A DNA stretch of 49,294 nucleotides from an uncultured Brachyspira sp. (lineage in GTDB: Bacteria; Spirochaetota; Brachyspiria; Brachyspirales; Brachyspiraceae), in contig NZ_CASEGO010000015.1 in NCBI RefSeq assembly GCF_949287625.1, positions 1-49,294 on the forward strand, in the 5' to 3' direction. A program made the translations under genes and the position numbers. Below the pieces are notes generated by a model, which worked only from the letters and a program-made list of their open reading frames with translations, did no database searches and was not told the origin of the DNA. This document shows, piece after piece, positions 16,511 to 24,560 of the stretch; the first letter of the stretch is position 1, and every line of letters begins with the position of its first letter.

Positions 16511-19500
16511 TTAAGCATATTCAATTTCTATTAATGATCTTAATGCACTTTTAGCTTCATTTAAAAATCTCTGATTAGGATCAACTTTGTAATTTTCACC
16601 TATTTTAAATACTTCAGTGCCGCTTTCAGATTTTAACTTTAAGAATATAGTATAATCACCAGGATTTGAAGATATAGCATTTTGAAGACATAACAAATCC
16701 ATATCATCAAATATATTTTTATTAACATAAAGAGCCAATTGCTTTTTACCGCTGTTAGTATGCTTAACTGCTATACTGTTATTAGGTCTGCTTGTAAATG
16801 CTGCATTAGAAACAACATTATCAGAGCGTTTAATATCATTCTCTTTATTAGAAGTATTTTTAAATGGAGAATCATTTTTATTTAACTGAACTGCTTTATT
16901 ATCTCTAATATCATTACTATTTTTACTATCAGAAACTACTTCAGATACACTATCTCTTTTTATATTATCTCTTTTAACTTCTTTGAGTTTGAGATTTTTA
17001 TCATTTAAATAACTATCCAATAATTTTATATCTGAAATATTATTATATATTTTATCAGAGAATCTGTTTTTTTCTCTGCGTCCTTTTATTAATATTCCAG
17101 CCTGTTCAGAGAGCACATCTTTATATTTATCTATCTGATTTTTTGCTGTAATATAAAATACATACTCAGTAAATAAATCTATTACTTTTAATGTGAGCAT
17201 AGGAGTATTTTTCTTTGTAGTTGATTCTGCTACAGACATAACTACACAAGGAAGAGAGAACTCATCTTTATCTTTTAAATTATCAATATCCAAAGTATTA
17301 TTAAAATATTTATAATCAATTTTACTAATATATCTTGCAAAAGGATGATATCTTAAAGAAAAGCCCAAAACTTCTTTTTCATTTTCCATTAAAATATTAG
17401 AAGCATATTCTACTTGTTTTTCTATAACAAGCGAAGCACTTCCGCTGTCATCTTCAGACATAGAATCAAAAAGCATAGTCTGACCTGATAAAGTTTCTTT
17501 TTGATAATTGGAAGCATGAGCGAGTATAGCATCAAGAGAAGCAAGCAAAGCACTTTCAGTATGTCCGAACTCTGAGAAAGCACCGCATTTAATTAATGTT
17601 TCATAAACTTTTCTATTAACCAAATGAACATCAACGCGTTTAACAAAATCTTCCAAGTTTTTAAATTGTCCGTTTTTCTCTCTCTCTTCTTCAATAGCCA
17701 AAGCAGCATGAAGACCAACACCTTTAACAGCATGCAAGGCATAAACTATCTTTCCGTTTTTCTGAGAGAATAATGCATTGCTTTCAAAAACACTTGCTGT
17801 AACTATATCTATGTTTTTTTGTTTGACTTCATTAAGGTATAGAGATATTTTATCAGTATCAGCTATAACAGTATTGAGAAGTGCAACATAATATTCCATA
17901 GGATAATGTGCTTTAATGTATGCTTCCTGATAGGCAATTAAAGCATAGCAAACAGAGTGCGATTTATTGAAACCGTATTCGGCAAAACCTTTCATTGTGT
18001 CAAATAAATAAGTTAATAACTCTTTATCATAACCTCTTTCAAGACCGCCGTTAATGAATTTCTCTTCCATAGAGTTCATTTTCTCTACGATCTTTTTACC
18101 CATAGCCTTTCTTAAATCATCAGCTTCAGCAGCAGTAAAGCCTCCTATAACTCGGCTTATTGCCATAATCTGTTCCTGATATATTAATACTCCCTGACTT
18201 TCTTTAAGTATAGGCTCTAAATCTGGGTGTTTGTATACTATCTCTTTTCTTTTATTTTTTCTGTCGGCATAATCTTTATCCATACCAGAGTTTAAAGGAC
18301 CAGGGCGGTATAATGCAACGCTGGAAACCAAATCGTCAAAACCTGTAGGCTGTATATTAATAAGCATCTGACGCATACCTGGACTTTCAAACTGAAATAC
18401 TCCTCCAGTATCAGCTTTTCTGAATATATCATAAACCGCTTCATCATCTAAAGGAATTTTATCAATATCTATTTCAATGCCGTATCTTTCTTTTATATCT
18501 TTTATAGCATCTTTTATAAGTCTTAAGTTTTTAATGCCCAAAAAGTCCATTTTTATGAGACCAGCACTTTCAACATAAGTCATCTCATACTGACAAGCCC
18601 TAGTACCTGTTTTAGAATCCTGATATACTGGTGCTAAATCCATTATAGGGTGCGAAGATATAATAACTCCAGCTGCATGCAAACCTACATTCCTAACCAA
18701 ACCGTCAAGTCTTGTAGATATCTCATACATATTTTTTAATTCTCTGCTGCTTTCTATCTCTTTTCTAAACTCTGCACAATCTGGGTGATCATATATATCA
18801 ACTACTCTGCTTACATCATTAGGTATACCTTTTGCAAGTCTGTCGGCAGTAGCTAAGTCTATACCCATAACACGGCAAACATCTCTTATAACAGAACGTC
18901 CGCCCAAAGCACCGAATGTAGCAATCTGAGCAACATTGTCTTTACCATATTTTTCTTTTACATAATCTATTATTACTTCCCTTTTATCATCTTGGAAGTC
19001 AACATCTATATCGGGCATGCTCTTTCTTTCTGGATTTAAAAATCTTTCAAAAAGCAGATTATAATCAAGCGGATTAACTTTAGTAATTCCAGTAGCAAAT
19101 GCAACTATTGATCCAGCAGCACTTCCTCTTCCAGGTCCCACAGCAACATCATGATTTCTTGCATAGTTGATGAAGTCCTGAACTACAAGGAAATATCCTT
19201 CAAAACCCATTTTACCTATAACGCCCAATTCCATTTCAAGCCTTTCCATAGCCTCTTTAGGAATATTATTGTTATAATATTTATTAAGCCCTTCCATACA
19301 CATATTTCTAAGTGCTGTAGTTTCTGTTTCCCCGTTTGGAAGTTCATAATTAGGCATATAATAAGTTTTAGTCATTATATTCAAGTCTCTGCATTGCTCT
19401 GCTATTTTAACAGTGTTTTCAAATGCTTTAGGGAGTTTGGCAAATGACTTCATCATCTCTTCTTTGCTTTTTAAATGAAACTCATTGCTTGGAAACTTAT

Positions 19501-20248
19501 ATCTTCTTGGAGAATCTAAAGTTGCCTTTGTCTGTATGGCAAGAAGTATCTCATGAGCCTTAGCATCTTCTTTTAATACATAATGAACATCATTGGTTAC
19601 AACCATTTCTATATTATGATGATTGGCTAATTTATATAATGCACTATTTAACGATTTTTCTTCAGGGATATTATGATCCTGAAGCTCTATATAAAAATCA
19701 TTTCCGAAAATAGATTTATAATATTCAGCTAGTTTTGATGCCTGCTTATAATCTTTTTTTCTTATAGCAATAGGTATCTCTCCGCCCATACAAGCAGATA
19801 AACAAATTAATCCCTTATTATATTTTTCTATAAGTTCATGGTCTACTCTAGGGCGATAATAAAAACCTTCAGTATATCCGAAAGTTACAAGTTTGCATAA
19901 ATTATCATATCCTTCTTTATCTTTAGCAAGAAGAATAAGATGCATAGCACTTTTTTCTTCAGAGTTTTCTATTTTTTTATCGAATCTAGTTTTAGGGGCT
20001 ACATAAAGCTCACAGCCTATTACTGGTATAATACCTTTATCCTTAGCTTCAGAGAAAAACTCCATAACTCCGAACATATTACCATGATCGGTTATTGCTA
20101 TAGCAGGCATTTCAAGCTCTACAGCCCTATCTATCAAACCCGGTATAAGTCTTTTCTTCTTATCTTTTTTAGAATAAAGAGATTTTATACGTGAAGCTCC
20201 GTCAAGTATTGAATATTGTGTATGTACATGCAAGTGAACAAATGACAT
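16511..20248 (-). CDS. dnaE: DNA polymerase III alpha subunit
   Basis: A 1245-residue replicative polymerase of the DnaE type. The N-terminal PHP domain begins FVHLHVHTQYSILDGA (3-18). The palm holds GPGRGSAAGS (371-380) and the catalytic PDIDVDF (412-418; Asp413 and Asp415), with the third acid later in the palm. After the fingers come helix-hairpin-helix and OB-fold regions. Between the OB fold and the C-terminal domain, about residues 1045-1155 form an Asn/Ser/Lys/Asp-rich, probably disordered linker. GGGG lies eight bases before the ATG. It is monocistronic, with its own promoter at 20273-20300. Confidence 0.97.
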   Translation of the reverse strand: MSFVHLHVHTQYSILDGASRIKSLYSKKDKKKRLIPGLIDRAVELEMPAIAITDHGNMFGVMEFFSEAKDKGIIPVIGCELYVAPKTRFDKKIENSEEKSAMHLILLAKDKEGYDNLCKLVTFGYTEGFYYRPRVDHELIEKYNKGLICLSACMGGEIPIAIRKKDYKQASKLAEYYKSIFGNDFYIELQDHNIPEEKSLNSALYKLANHHNIEMVVTNDVHYVLKEDAKAHEILLAIQTKATLDSPRRYKFPSNEFHLKSKEEMMKSFAKLPKAFENTVKIAEQCRDLNIMTKTYYMPNYELPNGETETTALRNMCMEGLNKYYNNNIPKEAMERLEMELGVIGKMGFEGYFLVVQDFINYARNHDVAVGPGRGSAAGSIVAFATGITKVNPLDYNLLFERFLNPERKSMPDIDVDFQDDKREVIIDYVKEKYGKDNVAQIATFGALGGRSVIRDVCRVMGIDLATADRLAKGIPNDVSRVVDIYDHPDCAEFRKEIESSRELKNMYEISTRLDGLVRNVGLHAAGVIISSHPIMDLAPVYQDSKTGTRACQYEMTYVESAGLIKMDFLGIKNLRLIKDAIKDIKERYGIEIDIDKIPLDDEAVYDIFRKADTGGVFQFESPGMRQMLINIQPTGFDDLVSSVALYRPGPLNSGMDKDYADRKNKRKEIVYKHPDLEPILKESQGVLIYQEQIMAISRVIGGFTAAEADDLRKAMGKKIVEKMNSMEEKFINGGLERGYDKELLTYLFDTMKGFAEYGFNKSHSVCYALIAYQEAYIKAHYPMEYYVALLNTVIADTDKISLYLNEVKQKNIDIVTASVFESNALFSQKNGKIVYALHAVKGVGLHAALAIEEEREKNGQFKNLEDFVKRVDVHLVNRKVYETLIKCGAFSEFGHTESALLASLDAILAHASNYQKETLSGQTMLFDSMSEDDSGSASLVIEKQVEYASNILMENEKEVLGFSLRYHPFARYISKIDYKYFNNTLDIDNLKDKDEFSLPCVVMSVAESTTKKNTPMLTLKVIDLFTEYVFYITAKNQIDKYKDVLSEQAGILIKGRREKNRFSDKIYNNISDIKLLDSYLNDKNLKLKEVKRDNIKRDSVSEVVSDSKNSNDIRDNKAVQLNKNDSPFKNTSNKENDIKRSDNVVSNAAFTSRPNNSIAVKHTNSGKKQLALYVNKNIFDDMDLLCLQNAISSNPGDYTIFLKLKSESGTEVFKIGENYKVDPNQRFLNEAKSALRSLIEIEYA

Positions 20249-20272
20249 ATTAAACCCCTATTTACTTGTCTT

Positions 20273-20300
20273 ATTCTATATCATTTAAGTTAAATATCAA
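20273..20300 (-). promoter_or_regulatory. Promoter of dnaE
   Basis: On the minus strand TTGATA (20295-20300), 16-base spacer, TAGAAT (20273-20278), about 24 bases before the dnaE ATG. The remaining divergent gap (20301-20528) shows only AT-rich sequence. Confidence 0.5.
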
Positions 20301-20528
20301 GTTAAATTCATAAAAAATATATAAATAGTTTTTATATTTTTACTATAAATATTTACGGTATATTTATTATAAAATTTATCATTGTAAAAAAAATAAAATA
20401 TCCTAAAAATAGTTTAATTAAGTTCAACCATATAACACTAATAACCTCTTAATTCATATCTTGAAAAAATAATATTTTTAAGTTTACATAATATTAGATA
20501 AATAAGAAATATTTTTTAATCCTTAAAT

Positions 20529-20604
20529 TTGACAATTTTGTTTTAAATAATATAATTTAATTAGAGTTAATTATTATTGAAATAAAAATTAACTATGTTA
20601 TAAT
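20529..20604 (+). promoter_or_regulatory. Tandem promoters before the CheX-family gene
   Basis: P1 is TTGACA (20529-20534), 16 bases, TATAAT (20551-20556). P2 is TTGAAA (20577-20582), 16 bases, TATAAT (20599-20604). Both face the gene at 20640, and P1 matches the consensus exactly. Two strong boxes suggest robust expression of the downstream run of genes. Confidence 0.75.
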
Positions 20605-20639
20605 TAATAGTAAATAAATAAAAAATTAAGGAAACAAAC

Positions 20640-21140
20640 ATGGCTACAACTCCTATAAAATTTATGGATGTAAGATTTATCAATCCATTCATAGTATCAT
20701 TAGTATCAATATTCAAAGAAATGGCAGGTCTTACTATGGAAAAGGGTACACTTGTTAAAGGTCAGGGACGTAAACTTTTCTCAGGATATGGTGTTGCTAT
20801 AGGAATTGTGGGTGATGTTAATGGACAGGTTTTATATGAATTTCCAGAAAACTTTTCGCAGCTTCTAACTGAAAATCTTACTGATAAAAAACGCGGTGAA
20901 TATGACTCTGAAGATGATTTTGAAGATATGATGAGAAGTGTTATTAATGAGATGGGAAACACTATAAGCGGTCTTGCTATAACTAAATTAGCAGAAGAAG
21001 GAATTAGCTGCGATATAACTCCTCCTATACTTTATTTCGGTAAAGAAATACAAATAATACCTAAAAACTTACAAACTATCATTATACCATTCCAATCTTC
21101 ATTAGGATTTGTAAGCGTTAATATTGCTATGGACGCCTAA
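20640..21140 (+). CDS. CheX-family CheY-phosphate phosphatase
   Basis: A 166-residue CheX/CheC-superfamily protein. The catalytic E-x-x-N signature is Glu104-Asn107 in INEMGNTISGLA. Spirochaete CheX dephosphorylates CheY-P to reset the flagellar switch. N-terminal and C-terminal strands (VRFINPFIVSLVSIFKEMAG; FQSSLGFVSVNIAMD) fit the fold. AAGGA precedes the ATG. It is not next to cheA, cheW or cheY here; instead it leads a run with an amidase and a CorC-like protein. Domain assignment is strong; whether it is the main chemotaxis CheX or a paralogue is not clear. Confidence 0.85.
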   Translation: MATTPIKFMDVRFINPFIVSLVSIFKEMAGLTMEKGTLVKGQGRKLFSGYGVAIGIVGDVNGQVLYEFPENFSQLLTENLTDKKRGEYDSEDDFEDMMRSVINEMGNTISGLAITKLAEEGISCDITPPILYFGKEIQIIPKNLQTIIIPFQSSLGFVSVNIAMDA

Positions 21141-21151
21141 TTGATAATTAA

Positions 21152-21838
21152 ATGCTAAAAAATATAATCGGTATATTTATCATAATATGTATATTATCAT
21201 GCAATAATACTATAAAAGGAAGTGTAAAATATACTAATGATTATAATATACAAACTAATACGCAAGAATTAATTATTAATGATGATTACAAAATAACTCC
21301 AAATTCACTTAGGCTAAAATTATTATCCGAATATACAAAAGTGCATTATGGACAGCCTTTAATATATTTAGAAAATCCTCAGATAATTGTTGTTCATTCG
21401 GCAGAGACACCTAACCTGAAAGTTACAGCAAATATTTTTCAAAATGATGTGCTTTACGGCAGACCAGACATAGAGGCTGGAGGAGAAGTTAATGTCGGCA
21501 CTCATTTTATGGTGGATTTTGACGGTACTATATATGCAAACACCCCTACTGAATATATAGCCAGACATACTGTAGGATTCAACTATACAGCAATTAGTAT
21601 TGAAAATATAGGATATGCTGATAAACTCACAAAAGAGCAGTTAGAGGCAAATGTTAAATTAATAAAATATCTCAAAAACAAATACAAAAGTATTAAATAT
21701 GTTATAGCTCATTATGAATATAAAGATAAAACTCTGCCCCATTATTCTCTATACAAAGAGCTTAATACAAAATATATTAATCCAAGCAAAAAAGATCCTG
21801 GAACAAACTTTATGCAGGAATTAAGGAAAAGAATATAA
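21152..21838 (+). CDS. N-acetylmuramoyl-L-alanine amidase (Amidase_2), lipoprotein
   Basis: A 228-residue predicted lipoprotein: signal residues 1-16, lipobox ILSC with Cys17. The amidase_2/PGRP fold is seen in IIVVHSAET (His82), VGTHFMVDFDGTIYA, AISIENIG (Glu151), VIAHYEY (His187) and KKDPG (Asp215). His82, His187 and Asp215 are the likely zinc ligands. It would cleave the MurNAc-L-Ala bond of peptidoglycan or its fragments at the envelope. It starts 11 bases after the CheX stop with no clear ribosome-binding site, so coupled expression is likely. Confidence 0.85.
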   Translation: MLKNIIGIFIIICILSCNNTIKGSVKYTNDYNIQTNTQELIINDDYKITPNSLRLKLLSEYTKVHYGQPLIYLENPQIIVVHSAETPNLKVTANIFQNDVLYGRPDIEAGGEVNVGTHFMVDFDGTIYANTPTEYIARHTVGFNYTAISIENIGYADKLTKEQLEANVKLIKYLKNKYKSIKYVIAHYEYKDKTLPHYSLYKELNTKYINPSKKDPGTNFMQELRKRI

Positions 21839-21857
21839 ATATATAAGGTTAAAAATT

Positions 21858-23258
21858 ATGGAAATAGTGTTAGTTTATTTATTTGAAATATTAACAATTA
21901 TTGTACTTATAATGCTTTCAGCGTTATTTTCTGGAAGCGAAACTGCATACACATCTATTGACGATGTTACATTAATGCGTTTGGTTAGAGAGAAAAAAAT
22001 TAAAGAAGAAAATAAAAAATATTGGGGAAAATCTAGTTCTATGATAGCTACCCTATTAGTAGGAAACAATATTGTGAATATTACAGCAAGTTCCATCATA
22101 ACTGTATTTGCAATAAGGCTTGCTGAAGCATTGTCTCATATATCTACTAATTTAATGGTTACTATATCAACTGCAACAATAACTGTGCTTATTATTATAT
22201 TCGGAGAGATACTGCCTAAAGTTCTTATGAGAGTTAATGCTGAAAAGATGATGCCTTATCTTCTTTATTTTATGAAATTCTGCCATTTTATATTTAAGCC
22301 TATAACTTTTTTAATGGATAAAATAACTACTTTTATAATGAACTACTTTGTTCCAAAAAAATTAAGAAATACAGAAAAAAGAAGTGCATTATCAAGTATG
22401 GACGATATTACAACTATAATTCATTTAGGACATAAAGAAGGTATAATAAAAGAATACACTCATGAACTTTTAACTGGTGTAATAGATTTTAGAAATAAGA
22501 CTGTAGAAGAAATTATGACTCCTCGTGTAGATATGGTATGTATAGAGGCTGAAACCGATGTTGATGAAATTATAAGACTTGCTGTAGAAACAGGGCTTTC
22601 AAGATTTCCTGTATATGAAGAAACTGTTGACCATATAATAGGAATATTTCATACAAGGGCTTTATTTAAAGAATATGTTAAAGGCTCTTCTAAAAAAAGT
22701 AAATTAAAAAAGAAAGCTATTGACTATATAATGCTCCCATACTTTGTACCTGAAACTAAAACTATAAGCAGTTTATTTACTGATATGCAAAAGAAAAAAC
22801 TTCAAATGGTAATTACAATCGATGAATACGGCGGAACTGCTGGGCTTGTTACTATGGAAGATATTATTGAAGAGATTATGGGTGATATAGAAGATGAAAG
22901 CGATAAAAAAGAAGCTGATGTTATAAGATTTAAGGGAAAAAGAATTATTATAAATGGAAATGCCTCTATAGAAGATGTTAATAAAACTTTAAAATTAGAA
23001 TTGGAACATGAAGAATATCAGACTATAGCTGGATATGTACTTGATATGCTGGATCATATACCTGAAACTAATGAACGTTTTATATTAAAAGGCTATAGAG
23101 GAAGAATAATGAAAGTTGAAGACAGAAGAATAGTAGAAATAGAGTTCACTCCTCTAAAATATACAAGAAGCAGCGATACTAATGATAACAATGAAAATAA
23201 TGAAACTCAAGATGTTCATGATATAGAAAAAAATGATTTAGAAATTGTAAATGAATAA
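21858..23258 (+). CDS. CNNM/CorC (HlyC) family membrane protein
   Basis: A 466-residue protein with three domains: an N-terminal DUF21/CNNM membrane region (about 1-150, several helices, with SALFSGSETAYTSI), a CBS pair (about 205-335, beginning at the conserved EIMTPRVDM), and a CorC_HlyC domain (about 355-440). The tail is Asn/Asp/Glu-rich. Family members are linked to magnesium and cobalt efflux or ion homeostasis. Spirochaete relatives have been called haemolysin (TlyC), a name not supported by mechanism. AAGG lies before the ATG; it is 19 bases from the amidase. Confidence 0.9.
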   Translation: MEIVLVYLFEILTIIVLIMLSALFSGSETAYTSIDDVTLMRLVREKKIKEENKKYWGKSSSMIATLLVGNNIVNITASSIITVFAIRLAEALSHISTNLMVTISTATITVLIIIFGEILPKVLMRVNAEKMMPYLLYFMKFCHFIFKPITFLMDKITTFIMNYFVPKKLRNTEKRSALSSMDDITTIIHLGHKEGIIKEYTHELLTGVIDFRNKTVEEIMTPRVDMVCIEAETDVDEIIRLAVETGLSRFPVYEETVDHIIGIFHTRALFKEYVKGSSKKSKLKKKAIDYIMLPYFVPETKTISSLFTDMQKKKLQMVITIDEYGGTAGLVTMEDIIEEIMGDIEDESDKKEADVIRFKGKRIIINGNASIEDVNKTLKLELEHEEYQTIAGYVLDMLDHIPETNERFILKGYRGRIMKVEDRRIVEIEFTPLKYTRSSDTNDNNENNETQDVHDIEKNDLEIVNE

Positions 23259-23302
23259 GATAATAAATAATATAAATAAACAATTCAAAATTAGGCTAAA
23301 CT

Positions 23303-24481
23303 ATGATAAAAACAATAATCATTACTATACTATTAATATTTTCTTTATTATCATGTTCTGATAAAACTAATGATAAAGAACAAAAAATACCAGAACCTCC
23401 GAAAAGTATTCAGCTGGTATTTACTGGCGATATAATGACGCATCCTACTATAGTAAATGCATTTCAAAGCAATGATGTATTAATAGATTTAAAAGAGTAT
23501 TTTCAAGGTGATATTGTTTTTGCAAATTTAGAGTTTGTTGTTAATACAAATAAACCTCCTATGCCTTATCCAGAGTTTAACGGCTCTTTAGATTATTTAA
23601 AATATTTCTTTAATTATTTTAATACATTTTCTATTGCCAATAATCATGCCTATGATCAAGGAGCTCAGGCTGAAGCTGAAACTGTAGCAGAACTTCATAG
23701 AAATAATAAATTAACTTTAGGAGGCTCTACTAACTCTCCAAATATAGCACCAATCATAACAAATATTAATAACATACCTCTTTTTATATCTGCATATACA
23801 ATGCTTGATAACGGACTTAGCCATAAAACTAATAAAAACGATTATTTCTACTTTATGAATTTCTTTCCAAAACAAGAAGATTTAATAGAAAAAGTAAAGT
23901 CTGATTTGGCACTTGCTACAAACAATGAAATAAAAATAATATCTCTTCACTTTGGATTAGAATATACAACAGCTCCAGAAGAAGCAACAATAAAAACTGC
24001 AAGAGCCTTGATAGAAAACGGTGTTGATATAATAGTAGGTCATCATCCGCATGTACCTAGACCTGTAGAAATATACGAAGGCACTAATCACAGCGGTATA
24101 ATAATATATTCTCTTGGAAACTTCATTGCAAATCATAAAGGAAGGTATCCTTATCTCGATATAGGTACAGTGGTTTCATTAAATATAAATGAAAACAGAG
24201 AAATTAGTTTCTCATATGTTCCAACTTATTATGCTTTCTTCAAACAAAAAGGATTTGAAGTAGTAATAAAGCCTATAAAAGAAGACCCTAATATTAGTAT
24301 GCCTACTCTCTCAAGCAATTATGTTTATAGTACTTATGATACCAATGCCATTAAAAAAGGATATGAACTCATACACAATTTTTACTCTCCTTTAACAAAT
24401 GAAAAAGTAAAAACTATGTTTACATTCGATGCAACTAATTATAGTAATACAGTTTCTAATGAAAGTTTGGCTTATAATTAA
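23303..24481 (+). CDS. CapA-family metallophosphatase-fold lipoprotein
   Basis: A 392-residue predicted lipoprotein, with lipobox LLSC (Cys18). The CapA/PgsA fold is clear: FTGDIM near 41-46, FANLEFVV, ANNHAYDQG, ISLHFGLEY, GVDIIVGHHPHVPRPVEIYEG and YSLGNFIANH. These carry the metal-binding Asp, Asn and His residues of calcineurin-like enzymes. In Bacillus, CapA participates in poly-gamma-glutamate export; in lineages without a capsule operon its substrate is unknown. No capB or capC is adjacent. It is 44 bases downstream of the CorC-like gene. Confidence 0.87.
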   Translation: MIKTIIITILLIFSLLSCSDKTNDKEQKIPEPPKSIQLVFTGDIMTHPTIVNAFQSNDVLIDLKEYFQGDIVFANLEFVVNTNKPPMPYPEFNGSLDYLKYFFNYFNTFSIANNHAYDQGAQAEAETVAELHRNNKLTLGGSTNSPNIAPIITNINNIPLFISAYTMLDNGLSHKTNKNDYFYFMNFFPKQEDLIEKVKSDLALATNNEIKIISLHFGLEYTTAPEEATIKTARALIENGVDIIVGHHPHVPRPVEIYEGTNHSGIIIYSLGNFIANHKGRYPYLDIGTVVSLNINENREISFSYVPTYYAFFKQKGFEVVIKPIKEDPNISMPTLSSNYVYSTYDTNAIKKGYELIHNFYSPLTNEKVKTMFTFDATNYSNTVSNESLAYN

Positions 24482-24520
24482 GAATACTTATATTATTTAA
24501 TTTTTATAATTAAAAAATCA

Positions 24521-24549
24521 TTGACAAAGATTTCAATATATACTATATT
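24521..24549 (+). promoter_or_regulatory. Promoter of the JAB-DinG gene, very short leader
   Basis: TTGACA (24521-24526), 17-base spacer, TATATT (24544-24549). Only 11 bases separate the -10 box from the ATG at 24561 and there is no ribosome-binding site, so the leader should be about five bases or less. Confidence 0.65.
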
Positions 24550-24560
24550 GTTATACCTAT

